This document shows positions 29,536-39,056 of a stretch of 64,000 nt of DNA, one piece after another. How positions within the stretch are numbered: position 1 is the first letter of the stretch; each line of letters begins with the position of its first letter. Source of the DNA: UBA927 sp964361785 (GTDB lineage Bacteria > Patescibacteriota > Microgenomatia > UBA10105 > UBA927). The stretch covers positions 1 to 64,000 of the forward strand of contig CAYIBX010000001.1 of the NCBI GenBank assembly GCA_964361785.1. Direction: 5' to 3'. A program made the position numbers and the translations under genes. The notes under the pieces were generated by a model. The model made no database searches. It was given only the letters and a program-made list of their open reading frames with translations, and had not been told where the DNA came from.

Positions 29536-30414
29536 ATGAACCACGCATTTAACTATGAAGAAAAATTTATGGGCGTCTCTTCAAAGAAGCGCAATAATTT
29601 TAAAAGAACATTTCAGGATGATTATCGGCTTAAACGCATGGCAGAGGCTTTAAAACTCAAAAAAGGAAAGCTTTTAGACATCGGCTGCGGTGGGGGCATA
29701 ATTACTGAAAGCCTACCGTATTACTATCGAGGCGTGAAGGTATTTGGATGCGATATTTCGAAAACTGCAATTGCATATGCAAAAAAGTTTGGAAGTGGGA
29801 AAGCGACCTATGATGTCTTAAAGGGTAAAAAATTTCCGTATAAAGACTCTACATTTGATGCGTGTATTTGTTTGGACGTCATGGAGCATGTGCCAGATGT
29901 TGATTTTTTTTTGAAGGAGATAAGACGGATTCTCAAAAAAAATGGAAAGTTTTTTCTACTGGTTCCTTGTGAAAATCAACCCATGACGTATACGTGGTTG
30001 TTTCCGAAGATCGGTTTCGGGAGACTGACCTTTAAGCATTGGGGGCACGTTCACCCTGAATTTACGCATGCATCCGTTCTTACTATGCTGAAAAATCACG
30101 GGTTTCATGTGAATAGACAAACGTATAGTGAACATTGGCTTTATCAACTCAGTAATATTTTTCTATATTTTTTACCCAAAGAGCTTTTGGAACTCGTTGT
30201 AGGTAAACATCAGGCCCAAAAATATAACGATCAAGGGGTTGTGAAGATGCAGGTAATTGGAAAAAAATCGAGAGATTTGTTTTCTATCGTTAGAAATGTG
30301 TGGATGAAAATTACGGGACTTGTCGGTTTGGTGAGAGGGTGGGAAATAGAGGCAGGAAAGCATACGAGTTTTGGCGCTTGGAAAATACATATTTATGCCA
30401 CAATCAAAAAATAG
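29536..30414 (+). CDS. Class I SAM-dependent methyltransferase
   Basis: A 292-residue protein. Motif I is KLLDIGCGGG (about 45-54), followed by VFGCDISKTAIAYA, and CLDVMEHVPD at the end of the fourth strand is typical of the UbiE/COQ5-like methyltransf_11 group. Methyltransferases of this type in glycan loci usually methylate sugars; that is inferred here. The start is the ATG 8 bases after the ColD-like gene. The C-terminal 20 bases overlap the next gene. Confidence 0.8.
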   Translation: MNHAFNYEEKFMGVSSKKRNNFKRTFQDDYRLKRMAEALKLKKGKLLDIGCGGGIITESLPYYYRGVKVFGCDISKTAIAYAKKFGSGKATYDVLKGKKFPYKDSTFDACICLDVMEHVPDVDFFLKEIRRILKKNGKFFLLVPCENQPMTYTWLFPKIGFGRLTFKHWGHVHPEFTHASVLTMLKNHGFHVNRQTYSEHWLYQLSNIFLYFLPKELLELVVGKHQAQKYNDQGVVKMQVIGKKSRDLFSIVRNVWMKITGLVGLVRGWEIEAGKHTSFGAWKIHIYATIKK

Positions 30415-31390
30415 TACCGTTTGGAACGGAAAGAAAGTGCTCGTAACCGGTGGCACAGGGTTTATTGGTAGTCACGTGGTAGAACAGCTTGTGTCTCTGA
30501 AAGCAAAGGTTAGGGTACTTGATCGAATGAGAGATGGAGTCATAAAAAATATTGAATATCTTAAAGATACGGTTCAATTTATTTCTGGTGATTGTGCTGA
30601 CGAGTCTGAGGCGTTAAAAGCTTGTGAAGGGCAACAAGTGGTGATGAATTTGGCAGCCAAAGTGGGCGGCATAGCCTACAACAGCACGCATCAGGCCACG
30701 ATGCTTTTTGATAACTTAAAAATTGCCTCTGTCATGATTGAAGCGGCAAGATGCACAAACGTTGAGCGATTTTTGGTTGTATCATCTGCGTGTATTTATC
30801 CTGCTGATGCCAAAATTCCCACTGCCGAATCAGAAGGATTTTTACGAGAGCCAGAGCCGACTAATGGCGGATACGGATGGGCCAAACGCATGGCAGAAAA
30901 GCTAGGAATGTATTATAGTCAGCAGTATGGAATGAAAGTGGGAATTGTGAGGCCATATAATGCATATGGACCTCGTGATCATTTCGATCCAGAGAAGTCT
31001 CACGTGATACCCGCACTTATCAAACGAGTGTTTGATGGAGAGAATCCATTGAGAGTGTGGGGATCCGGCAACCAGACAAGAGCATTTTTGTATGTTGAGG
31101 ATTTTGCCAAGGGTCTCATTGACGCCATAGACAAATATCCCGTAGCAGACCCAGTTAATATAGGAACTAATGAAGAAGTATCTATAAATACACTTGTGGA
31201 AATTATTGTATCCATATCAGGAAAGAATACTAAAATTGAATTTGATACATCAAAACCTGATGGAAGCCCTAGAAGAAATAGCGATAATACCAAAGCAATT
31301 GAAAAAATTGGATTTCGTGCACAAACAAAATTAGTCGATGGTCTCAAGAAAACAATTGATTGGTATAAAAAAGAGCAAAATATATCATGA
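30395..31390 (+). CDS. GDP-fucose synthase-like SDR epimerase/reductase
   Basis: A 331-residue extended SDR: GGTGFIG (19-25), LAAKVGGIAYNS, SSACIYP and YGWAK (160-164), then RPYNAYGPRDHFDPEKSHVI. The KVGGI motif and the SSACIYP triad are characteristic of GDP-L-fucose synthase/GDP-mannose 3,5-epimerase relatives, which also include GDP-colitose synthase. With the ColD-like gene two positions upstream, a final 4-reduction (and epimerisation) step is plausible. The start at 30395 is the first ATG; a TTG at 30371 would add eight unconserved residues. Confidence 0.75.
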   Translation: MPQSKNSTVWNGKKVLVTGGTGFIGSHVVEQLVSLKAKVRVLDRMRDGVIKNIEYLKDTVQFISGDCADESEALKACEGQQVVMNLAAKVGGIAYNSTHQATMLFDNLKIASVMIEAARCTNVERFLVVSSACIYPADAKIPTAESEGFLREPEPTNGGYGWAKRMAEKLGMYYSQQYGMKVGIVRPYNAYGPRDHFDPEKSHVIPALIKRVFDGENPLRVWGSGNQTRAFLYVEDFAKGLIDAIDKYPVADPVNIGTNEEVSINTLVEIIVSISGKNTKIEFDTSKPDGSPRRNSDNTKAIEKIGFRAQTKLVDGLKKTIDWYKKEQNIS

Positions 31391-32433
31391 AAAAGAAAAA
31401 AGTCTTGATTAGTGGTTCAGCGGGGCTTATCGGATCTGAAGCGGTGCGATTTTTTTGTGCCAAAGGATTTGAAGTGCATGGAATTGATAATAATATGCGC
31501 AAGTATTTTTTTGGTGCTGATGGAGATACAAGTTGGATAAGAAAGAAGTTAACCAAAGAACAAGAATCATACGTTCATCACACAGTAGACATACGCGACG
31601 AGAAAAAGATTAGTGATATTTTCAAAAAAAATCGGTTTGATCTCATCATCCATACTGCAGCTCAACCATCTCATGACTGGGCAGCCAAAGAGCCCATCAC
31701 TGACTTTTCTATCAATGCAGTCGGAACGCTTATCATACTTGAAAATCTTCGTACATATGCCAAAGATGCGACGTTTATATTCACTTCTACAAATAAAGTG
31801 TATGGAGACATACCAAATCGTCTGCCAGTTATAGAACAGAAGACTCGATATGAACTACCTCCGTCTCATAAATTTTATAAAGGGATAGATGAATCGATGA
31901 GCATAGATCAGTGTACACACAGTGTTTTTGGCGTATCCAAATCAGCAGCTGACCTCATGGTACAGGAATATGGGCGTTATTTTGGTCTTCATACAGTTAT
32001 TTTTCGTGGCGGGTGTCTCACTGGCCCCGCTCATTCAGCAGCCAAACTTCATGGATTTTTGGCGTACCTTATTAAGTGTATTAAAGAAGGACGACAGTAT
32101 TCGATAATTGGATATAAGGGGAAGCAAGTGCGCGACAACATTCATTCTCACGATTTGATCTCGGCGTTTTATGAAGTATATAAAAAGCCACGAGTGGGAG
32201 AAGTATATAATATCGGTGGATCACGGCACTCTAATGTTTCGATTCTTGAGGCAGTGGCAAAGATCGAAGCCATTGTGGGCAAGAAGGCGAAAATAAAGTA
32301 TATAGATACACCTCGAATTGGCGACCATATCTGGTATATTTCTGATGTGTCGAAGTTTCAATCACACTATCCGAATTGGCAGTATACCTATGATGGCGAT
32401 AGGATACTAGAAGATATATGCAACGTCGCCTGA
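31387..32433 (+). CDS. Atypical CDP-paratose 2-epimerase-like SDR (FxxxK)
   Basis: A 348-residue extended SDR. It has a variant dinucleotide motif SGSAGLIG (9-16), FFGADGDTSW (41-50), TSTNKVYG and IRGGCL-type FRGGCLTGPAHS. The catalytic Tyr of the YxxxK motif is Phe (FGVSK, 181-185). The overall shape follows the CDP-paratose 2-epimerase family, and a Phe at this position may be a trait of this subgroup. The reaction is not assigned. ATGA overlap with the gene upstream; 16-base overlap with the GT-B gene downstream. Confidence 0.7.
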   Translation: MKKKKVLISGSAGLIGSEAVRFFCAKGFEVHGIDNNMRKYFFGADGDTSWIRKKLTKEQESYVHHTVDIRDEKKISDIFKKNRFDLIIHTAAQPSHDWAAKEPITDFSINAVGTLIILENLRTYAKDATFIFTSTNKVYGDIPNRLPVIEQKTRYELPPSHKFYKGIDESMSIDQCTHSVFGVSKSAADLMVQEYGRYFGLHTVIFRGGCLTGPAHSAAKLHGFLAYLIKCIKEGRQYSIIGYKGKQVRDNIHSHDLISAFYEVYKKPRVGEVYNIGGSRHSNVSILEAVAKIEAIVGKKAKIKYIDTPRIGDHIWYISDVSKFQSHYPNWQYTYDGDRILEDICNVA

Positions 32434-33578
32434 ACACTCCCCAACAGGTCATCATAGTGACGCATACGCTTTTTTATGGTGCGTCAGAGGCGCTTCGTGA
32501 TTATCTTATTTCTCAAAAAATACAGTCACTGATATACATCGGTCATCCATTGCTTGCAGAAAATTCAATGTACACGCAAAGTGCATATAGAAATGGAAAA
32601 ATCGTGCATACAAAAAACATCAGGCGAATTTCTTCGGGATCTGTAGTGTCATTTTTTCGCGACGCATTCGCGACAATTATTGAATGTGTGAAATTTCAAA
32701 GAGCGCCATACATGTATATAGGCGTTAATCCTCTAAACGCTTGTGTCGGGGTCTTACTTCGCGTGTTTGGAATTGTCGAGAGAGTGGTGTTTTATGCGAT
32801 TGATTTTAGTCCAAGGCGAAGTAGTAATACGTTGATTAATTATATCTATCACAGCATGGAGCGTTTCGCGGTCAGATACTCTGATACATGTTGGAATGTG
32901 TCGGCGAGAATAGAAGAGGGGAGAAAAGAGTATTTAAACCTCGTAACTCCAAAGAATAAACAAATAGTCGTGCCTATTGGCGTTTGGGCAAAGGATATTG
33001 TAAAGAAGATAAAACTCAAAAATGACTATCGCCTTATATTTGTAGGACACTTGCTTGAAAAACAAGGGGTGCAGGAGGTAATTCGCGCACTGCCAACAAT
33101 ATTAAAAAAGTTGCCAAAAGTAACGTTTACCATTATAGGTGGTGGAGAGTACGAACAACATCTTCGAGATCTTGTAGAATCGCTATCTTTAGAAAAATAT
33201 GTGCAGTTTATGGGATGGCAATCTGACCAAGCAGTCATACGAAACGAAATTATAAAATCAGATATAGCTTTGGCTACGTATATGCCAAGCGGGAGAGATA
33301 CGACAAATTTTAGTTACTATGCAGATCCGACAAAGATAAAAATCTATCTTTCTTGTGGTGTACCGGTAATGATGACAGATGTTTCATACAATGCAAAGAC
33401 ACTTATGGGAGCTGGAGTGGTGGTTGTGGTACCATATGAAACACATGCTATTGCTTCTGCAATCATTCGTTTATTTACGCATACGAATACGTTATACAAG
33501 ATGAAAGATCTGACTATAAAAGAATCACATAAATTTTGTTGGGATAAGATATTTGAAAAAGCGTTTCAATCCGTATGA
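32418..33578 (+). CDS. GT-B glycosyltransferase, DPxK-type
   Basis: A 386-residue GT-B protein. The C-terminal domain includes IFVGHLLEKQGVQEVIRALP and IIGGGEYEQHLRDLV, as in GT4. Instead of the EX7E motif it has YADPTKIKIYLSCGVPVMMT. The same DPxKxxxYxxxGxPV pattern occurs in the genes at 34447 and 57403, and FYAIDFSPRRSSN parallels YYVSDYSPKRYTF at 57403, so the three form a paralogous set. It is a likely cytoplasmic hexosyltransferase with unknown donor. Confidence 0.75.
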   Translation: MQRRLNTPQQVIIVTHTLFYGASEALRDYLISQKIQSLIYIGHPLLAENSMYTQSAYRNGKIVHTKNIRRISSGSVVSFFRDAFATIIECVKFQRAPYMYIGVNPLNACVGVLLRVFGIVERVVFYAIDFSPRRSSNTLINYIYHSMERFAVRYSDTCWNVSARIEEGRKEYLNLVTPKNKQIVVPIGVWAKDIVKKIKLKNDYRLIFVGHLLEKQGVQEVIRALPTILKKLPKVTFTIIGGGEYEQHLRDLVESLSLEKYVQFMGWQSDQAVIRNEIIKSDIALATYMPSGRDTTNFSYYADPTKIKIYLSCGVPVMMTDVSYNAKTLMGAGVVVVVPYETHAIASAIIRLFTHTNTLYKMKDLTIKESHKFCWDKIFEKAFQSV

Positions 33579-34450
33579 ATCATCCACTTCTAAAATATCT
33601 TTGTTGCCCCGTGTGTAAACTAGCGCTTGTTTCCAAATCAAAAAGCCTGTATTGCAAGAAATGTAAGAAGGAATATAGTATTTCAAACGGAATACCAATT
33701 CTTATTAATCTTTCCACATTACCTACTCACTTACAAAATCAAGTGAAATATTTTGAGAAGGAGGATTTATCACGAGGAAAATATGCACTCGAAGCGTGGC
33801 AAAAAAGATATGTTGATAATTTTTTGATGCATACAAAATTGCAGAAGAATTCTATAGTTATTGATAATGCGACGGGAAGCGGATATATGGCTATTGAACT
33901 AGCCAAAAAAGGGTACGACGTTATTGCGATGGATCTTACGTTTGCAGAGCTGGTGAAGCTTAAAGCAAATATTTTAAAATTGAAATTACAAAAAAATGTT
34001 TTATTAACCTGTGCAAGTTCCGAGGAGTTACCCATAAAAGCAAAAAGCGCTGACGGGATGGTGGCAAATGCGATACTTGAACATCTCCCACATGAAAAGA
34101 AAGCTATCAAAGAAATTGAGCGCGTACTCAAACGTAAGGCTTTGTTGATGCTTGCAATGCCCATTCATTTAAAATATGTTTGGCCGTTTCTCTGGCCGGT
34201 GAATATACTTCATGATAAAAAGATTGGTCATCTTAGGAGGTATACAAGAAAAACTATATTAAACGGATTCTCTCGTTTTACAGAGCTGAAAACCTATTAC
34301 ACAGGAAACCTCGGGAAAGTATTCTTTTTATTATGTAAAATTTTTACAAAAAATCCACGATGGGATGATCTGGGAGAAAGAATTGATATGTATACTGAGC
34401 AAATTCCATTTGGCGCGAGTAATGTGGTGAGCATCCTTCAAAAAAAATGA
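33575..34450 (+). CDS. Zinc-ribbon SAM-dependent methyltransferase
   Basis: A 291-residue protein. The N-terminus is a Trm112-like zinc ribbon with CPVC (11-14) and CKKC (27-30) followed by YSISNGIPIL. A class I methyltransferase domain follows: VIDNATGSGYMAIELAKKG, AMDLTF and NAILEHLP. Sugar or lipid-carrier methylation is possible. It is joined by ATGA overlaps to GT-B genes on both sides, so it belongs to the glycan operon. Confidence 0.8.
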   Translation: MNHPLLKYLCCPVCKLALVSKSKSLYCKKCKKEYSISNGIPILINLSTLPTHLQNQVKYFEKEDLSRGKYALEAWQKRYVDNFLMHTKLQKNSIVIDNATGSGYMAIELAKKGYDVIAMDLTFAELVKLKANILKLKLQKNVLLTCASSEELPIKAKSADGMVANAILEHLPHEKKAIKEIERVLKRKALLMLAMPIHLKYVWPFLWPVNILHDKKIGHLRRYTRKTILNGFSRFTELKTYYTGNLGKVFFLLCKIFTKNPRWDDLGERIDMYTEQIPFGASNVVSILQKK

Positions 34451-35556
34451 AAGATCGAATATTTCGATACGATACCATATTTATGTACGGCAGTTTGCAA
34501 AGTGTAGGTCATATAATGGATTACTTTATCAAACATACCAAAAAACTTGTTGTATACATTATCATGCCGAGAGTAAATGGTAGTGCAAATGACCTACGCG
34601 TGTATGAACGAGGCATAGTAAAGCACGAGCATAGCGTTGGTTCGTCAACAAATATATTTCTCTATTATTTCATATGGTGGTATTACCAAAATCTTTTTTT
34701 GCTGCAATACTTTTCCCGTTCAGAACAAGTATTAGTGTTTGGTGGACATCCTGTAGCGTTTATCGGTATGAGTATGATGAAATTATTACGAAGGCTGAAG
34801 TATGCATACTGGATAGGAGATTATTATCCTCCAGTTCATTGGTCGCTCATCCTTTTTGAAAAACTTAAAAAATATTACCATGATCGAATACCCTTTACGT
34901 ATTATTTAAGTGACAGAATTAATAATATTTATAACAGCAAGGTCATTACACTTCCTAATAAAAAGACAGTTATGTGGGGAGTAAAGCCACATACGGGATC
35001 AAAAAAGCAAATTACTTCACCGTTTAAATTATTGTTTGTAGGTGTCATACGACCATCACAGGGAATTGAGGACTTACTGCTGTTTATAAAAAATACTCCG
35101 AAGGTACAACTTTCAATTGTCGGAGTTTGTGAGAAAATACTTTATGAAAAATACGTTACACTGATTGAGAAGTATCACGTTGCTGATCGAGTTTGGTTCC
35201 CAAATACGTTTGTGAGTGATGAAGAACTCAAAAAGTTAAGTAATCGTCATCACATAGGAATCGCACTGTATGAAAAGGGAGAGCATACGGCTACACATTA
35301 TACGGATCCTGGGAAAGTGAAAACGTATATAGAATTAGGTCTGCCAGTTATAATGACGAATACATCTGCTATAGCGGTGTATATAAAGCAATATATGGCT
35401 GGTGAGCTCGTGAACGGAACAAAAGAGCTTCCTGCGGCGTTAGAACGAATGAAGAGACAATATGGCGTATATCAAAAAGGTGTACATGCGTTAGCACAGT
35501 ATTTTGAGTATGAAAAATATTACAGTCAATCATTTCAGGTGTTAGAAACCATATGA
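34447..35556 (+). CDS. GT-B glycosyltransferase, DPxK-type
   Basis: A 369-residue GT-B-like protein. The N-terminal half is unusual and aromatic (LYYFIWWYYQNLFLLQYF), suggesting membrane association. The C-terminal domain has LLFVGVIRPSQGIEDLLLF, IVGVCEKI and YTDPGKVKTYIELGLPVIMT, the DPxK/GLPV signature shared with the genes at 32418 and 57403. The classical EX7E motif is absent. Function is inferred as a cytoplasmic sugar transferase. Confidence 0.7.
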   Translation: MKDRIFRYDTIFMYGSLQSVGHIMDYFIKHTKKLVVYIIMPRVNGSANDLRVYERGIVKHEHSVGSSTNIFLYYFIWWYYQNLFLLQYFSRSEQVLVFGGHPVAFIGMSMMKLLRRLKYAYWIGDYYPPVHWSLILFEKLKKYYHDRIPFTYYLSDRINNIYNSKVITLPNKKTVMWGVKPHTGSKKQITSPFKLLFVGVIRPSQGIEDLLLFIKNTPKVQLSIVGVCEKILYEKYVTLIEKYHVADRVWFPNTFVSDEELKKLSNRHHIGIALYEKGEHTATHYTDPGKVKTYIELGLPVIMTNTSAIAVYIKQYMAGELVNGTKELPAALERMKRQYGVYQKGVHALAQYFEYEKYYSQSFQVLETI

Positions 35557-36530
35557 AACGACCAACAATAAGCGTCATTATTCCTGTATATAATGTAGAA
35601 AGCATTTTGAAAGAAGTGCTTGTTAGCCTCATTATACAAACATACCCGATAGAGGAAATAATTCTCATTGATAATCATTCCGATGATAAATCTGTGAAAG
35701 TAGCAGATGAATTCATTCGAACTCACAAAAAAATAGCTATTCGCATCATTAAACGAAAACAAACATACGGACTTTCGCATAGTTATAATTTAGGAGCAAA
35801 GGAGACGAAATCAGAGTATATCGTGACACTTCATTCAGATAGCATGTTGCCTACTAAATTTGAGCTTTCACGGTTAATGGAGCCTTTAATAAAAAACACT
35901 GTTGATTATGTGGCGGCAATGCCGATTGTTGTGCATCGAAAACAAGAATGGGATACCTACAATTTTTGGCAAAAGTGCCTTTTTGCTCAAGTAGTAGGAA
36001 AAGAACAGCATTCGTTAAATGGCAAATTTGATGCATACAGACGAGTAGTATTCATGTCGATTGAAGGTTTTGATATAAAAAATTTTAATCATTATATTGG
36101 TTCGGAAGATGCAGATATGAATTTTCGATTAGCTTCGCGAGGAAAGATAGCCGTTACAAATGCTTGTGTAGTCCATCTTCATGGAAAAGATGCAAATTAT
36201 AGCATGCAAGACTGGATGAAACGTAGAAAATTTTTAGCAATATCGTATGCTTTGCAGATACGGCTTCATTGGAGAGTAATGGGAGTTGGTTTTATTCCTT
36301 TTCTCGTGAAGCCTATGTTAGTTGTTTTGACAGTTTTATCATTTTTATATCCGTTACTTGTGCTGCCATTAATTATTTTTCCTTTCTGGTATATGCGGAC
36401 CATGTTTATAGATTCGGTATCGCGAAGAGATAGAAATATACTACTGTTACCGATTGTTGTGATCTGTTTGGTGTTTCTCGAAACATTCTGGATGACGAAA
36501 GGTTTGTTTGTAAGGAGATATTCGTTATAA
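35553..36530 (+). CDS. GT2 family glycosyltransferase with C-terminal TMs
   Basis: A 325-residue GT-A enzyme: PTISVIIPVYNVESILKEVL, EIILIDNHSDD and VTLHSDSMLP, where SDS stands for DxD. A GSEDADMNFRL motif supplies the ED pair, followed by VVHLHGKD. Two or three hydrophobic helices near 255-320 anchor it to the membrane. The operon continues into rfbF. The end of this gene contains the TATAAT that probably serves the cytidylyltransferase. Confidence 0.8.
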   Translation: MKRPTISVIIPVYNVESILKEVLVSLIIQTYPIEEIILIDNHSDDKSVKVADEFIRTHKKIAIRIIKRKQTYGLSHSYNLGAKETKSEYIVTLHSDSMLPTKFELSRLMEPLIKNTVDYVAAMPIVVHRKQEWDTYNFWQKCLFAQVVGKEQHSLNGKFDAYRRVVFMSIEGFDIKNFNHYIGSEDADMNFRLASRGKIAVTNACVVHLHGKDANYSMQDWMKRRKFLAISYALQIRLHWRVMGVGFIPFLVKPMLVVLTVLSFLYPLLVLPLIIFPFWYMRTMFIDSVSRRDRNILLLPIVVICLVFLETFWMTKGLFVRRYSL

Positions 36531-36531
36531 T
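36526..36531 (+). promoter_or_regulatory. Candidate -10 box upstream of rfbF
   Basis: TATAAT lies at 36526-36531, at the stop codon of the GT2 gene, nine bases before the rfbF ATG (36541). The predicted transcript would start about 3 bases before the ATG and be effectively leaderless. A TTGTTT at 36504-36509 (16-base spacer) is a weak -35. The CDP-sugar genes may thus have their own internal promoter. Confidence 0.45.
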
Positions 36532-36540
36532 GACTGTATT

Positions 36541-37323
36541 ATGAAGACTATTATTTTATCCGGTGGATTAGGATACAGATTAAAGGAAGAAACGGAGTTT
36601 AAACCAAAGCCAATGGTGCTTATTGGTGGAAAGCCTATTTTGTGGCATATCATGAAGATTTATGCGCATCATGGCTTTAACGAATTTATTATTGCATTAG
36701 GATATAAAGGTGATTACATAAAAGATTATTTCTTAAATCAAAAATATTTTTTGCATGATTTTACGCTTCACACAAAAACAGGAGCAACGAAGATTCATAG
36801 GGATAAGACGGATGGAAAGTTAATTGATGATTTTAAAATTACCTTCGTTGATACCGGTCAGGAAACGTTACCCGGAGAGAGAATATTGCGATGTAAGGAT
36901 TACATTCCTGCTGATGAAGATTTTATGGTGACGTATGGAGACGGGGTAGGCGATATAAATATCTCTAAACTCGTCGCATTTCACAAAAAAATGAAGACAA
37001 TTGGTACGATTAGCGGCGTTCATCCAAGAAGTAAATATGGACTCATACAGCTCGGTGTTAAACGGGCGGTATTTCAGTTTAAGGAAAAGCCGGTACTCAA
37101 GGACTGGATTAACGGTGGCTTTATGATTTTTAACAGAAAGTTTTTTGATAATTTGCGGGAAGGTGAAACTGAGCACCCAGCGCTTCAACGCCTAGCGAAA
37201 CAACAACAGCTATCGATGTATCAACATGAAGGATTTTGGCACTGCATGGACACATATGCTGATGTAGAGCATTTGAATGCATATTGGCAAGATACCCAAC
37301 CATGGAAGCTATGGGAAAATTAA
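36541..37323 (+). CDS. rfbF: Glucose-1-phosphate cytidylyltransferase
   Basis: A 260-residue nucleotidyltransferase that makes CDP-glucose from CTP and glucose-1-phosphate, the entry to CDP-6-deoxyhexoses. Signatures are LSGGLGYRLKEET (6-18), KPKPMVLIGGKPILWHIMKI (21-40, with the catalytic Lys), VDTGQETLPGERI, VTYGDGVGDINI and GFWHCMDTYAD; all are characteristic of RfbF. The length matches the family (about 257). The dehydratase gene follows with a short overlap, and rfbH lies at 45712. A divergent relative is at 38258. Confidence 0.88.
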   Translation: MKTIILSGGLGYRLKEETEFKPKPMVLIGGKPILWHIMKIYAHHGFNEFIIALGYKGDYIKDYFLNQKYFLHDFTLHTKTGATKIHRDKTDGKLIDDFKITFVDTGQETLPGERILRCKDYIPADEDFMVTYGDGVGDINISKLVAFHKKMKTIGTISGVHPRSKYGLIQLGVKRAVFQFKEKPVLKDWINGGFMIFNRKFFDNLREGETEHPALQRLAKQQQLSMYQHEGFWHCMDTYADVEHLNAYWQDTQPWKLWEN

Positions 37324-38261
37324 AAGGCAAAATTTTTTTGGTTACTGGTGGCACAGGATTTGTTGGAAGCCATTTAGTAGAATCCCTTATCTCTGAAGGA
37401 TCTCGTGTAATCGTGCCTTTTCGAAGTCTTGATCCAAGTTCATATTTTACCACACAAAAACTTGCAAAGAAAGTAACGCTTGTTTCAGGTGATCTCAAAG
37501 ACTTTTCTCGAATGTTTGACATTGTAACCAAATATGAAATAGATTATATTTTTCATTTAGGGGCACAGGCGATTGTCACTACGGCGTATAATAATCCACG
37601 AGAAACCATCGTCACAAACGTTTTGGGGACCACGAATATACTTGAGGCGGCACGACTCTATGGAAGAGTTAAGGGTATAATAGTCGCTTCGTCTGACAAA
37701 GCGTATGGCAAGTCAACAGGAAAGTATGTTGAGTCTGATCCCCTTCGTGGCGATCATCCATATGAGGTTTCAAAATCTTCTGCAGATTTAATTTCTTTTG
37801 CGTACGCTAAGACTTATAATATGCCCATTGTAGTAACTCGATTTGGTAATATATACGGAGAAGGGGATTTAAATTTTAACAGAATTATTCCGAGCGTGTT
37901 AAAATCCATAATAACTAATTCGATGCTTGAAGTTAGAAGTGACGGAACATTTGTGCGTGATTACGTATACATAAAGGATGTAGTAGCCGGATATAGAGTT
38001 CTTCTTGATCATATTGATAAGGTTGGAGGAGAAGCATATAATTTTTCATCAGATGATTCGTTAACAGTTCTTGAGGTTATCAAGACGATCGAAACAATAT
38101 TGAAGAAAAAGGTACAATACTCGATTCTTAATACACAGCAAAATGAAATACCCTACCAGTCATTAAATTTTGACAAGGTGAAAGGATTGGGATACGCTCC
38201 ATCGTACACGTTGAAAAAAATCTTAGCGAAAGTATATTTGTGGTATTTAAATAATATATGA
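37311..38261 (+). CDS. rfbG: CDP-glucose 4,6-dehydratase-like SDR
   Basis: A 316-residue extended SDR: GGTGFVG (13-19), the dehydratase triad Ser128-Asp129-Lys130, YEVSK (151-155) and RFGNIYGEGDLNFNRIIPSV. The S-D-K triad, the NIYGEGDLNFNR loop and the position directly after rfbF support formation of CDP-4-keto-6-deoxyglucose. It is somewhat shorter than enteric RfbG (about 360), so the name rests partly on context. Starts at 37302 or 37284 are also open; 37311 is next to the first beta strand. Confidence 0.7.
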   Translation: MGKLKGKIFLVTGGTGFVGSHLVESLISEGSRVIVPFRSLDPSSYFTTQKLAKKVTLVSGDLKDFSRMFDIVTKYEIDYIFHLGAQAIVTTAYNNPRETIVTNVLGTTNILEAARLYGRVKGIIVASSDKAYGKSTGKYVESDPLRGDHPYEVSKSSADLISFAYAKTYNMPIVVTRFGNIYGEGDLNFNRIIPSVLKSIITNSMLEVRSDGTFVRDYVYIKDVVAGYRVLLDHIDKVGGEAYNFSSDDSLTVLEVIKTIETILKKKVQYSILNTQQNEIPYQSLNFDKVKGLGYAPSYTLKKILAKVYLWYLNNI

Positions 38262-39043
38262 AAGTAATTATTTTATGCGGCGGGCGGGGTATACGACTTT
38301 TTGATGAGTCTGTGTATATTCCTAAGGGGATGGTTCGACTTGGGTATCGGCCAATATTGTGGCACATCATGAAGCGTTTTGCTTTAGCAGGTCATACTGA
38401 TTTTATCCTTGCATTAGGCACGAAAGGAGAGCTTATCCGAGATTACTTTTTGCATTACGACAGATACGTAGCGGATACACAAATCACTCTTGGATCAGAA
38501 AAGATTGAAATATTGTCGAAACATCAGGAAGAAAAATGGCGTATTACTTTTGTGGATACGGGCGAGAATTCTAATTCAGGATCCCGGATACACAGATGCA
38601 AAGAATATATTCAGGATGAAGATTTTTTTATTACCTACGCGGATACTCTAGCGGATGTGGATATCCCCAGATTAGTCCAATTTCACAAAAAATTAAATAA
38701 AACTCTCACACTTACGGGTGTTATACCGCCATATCGCGAAGGAGAGTATATCGTAGAGAAGAATTTAATCACAGGTCCGTATGACGCAAAGAAAGATGTT
38801 GCGGTAAAGCGTCAGAGGTATGTGAATGGCGGATATATGATGGCAAACACTAAGCTCATGTCATATTTGACATCTTTTAGTGAATGCCGTTTAGAATCGG
38901 AAGTGTTTACGAATTTAATAAAAGAAAATCAACTTGCGTTATTTCCACATCATAAATTTTGGCGATGGCTTGATACGGATAGGGATTATCTTTATTTGCA
39001 GGAATTAGTGGATAAAAACGCAATGTATTGGTTGCAGGAATAA
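38258..39043 (+). CDS. Divergent RfbF-like nucleotidyltransferase
   Basis: A 261-residue paralogue of rfbF. CGGRGIRLFDES (7-18) keeps the phosphate-binding loop, but KPKPM is changed to IPKGM (21-25). FVDTGENSNSGSRIHRCKEY and ITYADTLADVDI parallel the RfbF motifs, with D replacing G in YGDG. FWRWLDTDRDYLYL ends the domain as in RfbF. It may activate another sugar or use another nucleotide. It has ATGA overlap with the dehydratase. Confidence 0.7.
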   Translation: MKVIILCGGRGIRLFDESVYIPKGMVRLGYRPILWHIMKRFALAGHTDFILALGTKGELIRDYFLHYDRYVADTQITLGSEKIEILSKHQEEKWRITFVDTGENSNSGSRIHRCKEYIQDEDFFITYADTLADVDIPRLVQFHKKLNKTLTLTGVIPPYREGEYIVEKNLITGPYDAKKDVAVKRQRYVNGGYMMANTKLMSYLTSFSECRLESEVFTNLIKENQLALFPHHKFWRWLDTDRDYLYLQELVDKNAMYWLQE

Positions 39044-39047
39044 GGAG
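39042..39047 (+). promoter_or_regulatory. Shine-Dalgarno AAGGAG
   Basis: AAGGAG, overlapping the stop of the RfbF-like gene, lies 9 bases before the ATG at 39057. It is one of the few strong ribosome sites in the window and fixes the DJ-1/PfpI start. Confidence 0.6.
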
Positions 39048-39056
39048 TAATGCTCT

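Noticed and set aside
33739..34164. 141-codon minus-strand open frame
   Set aside because: Opposite the zinc-ribbon methyltransferase whose motifs are clear; low-complexity Ser/Phe translation indicates a shadow.
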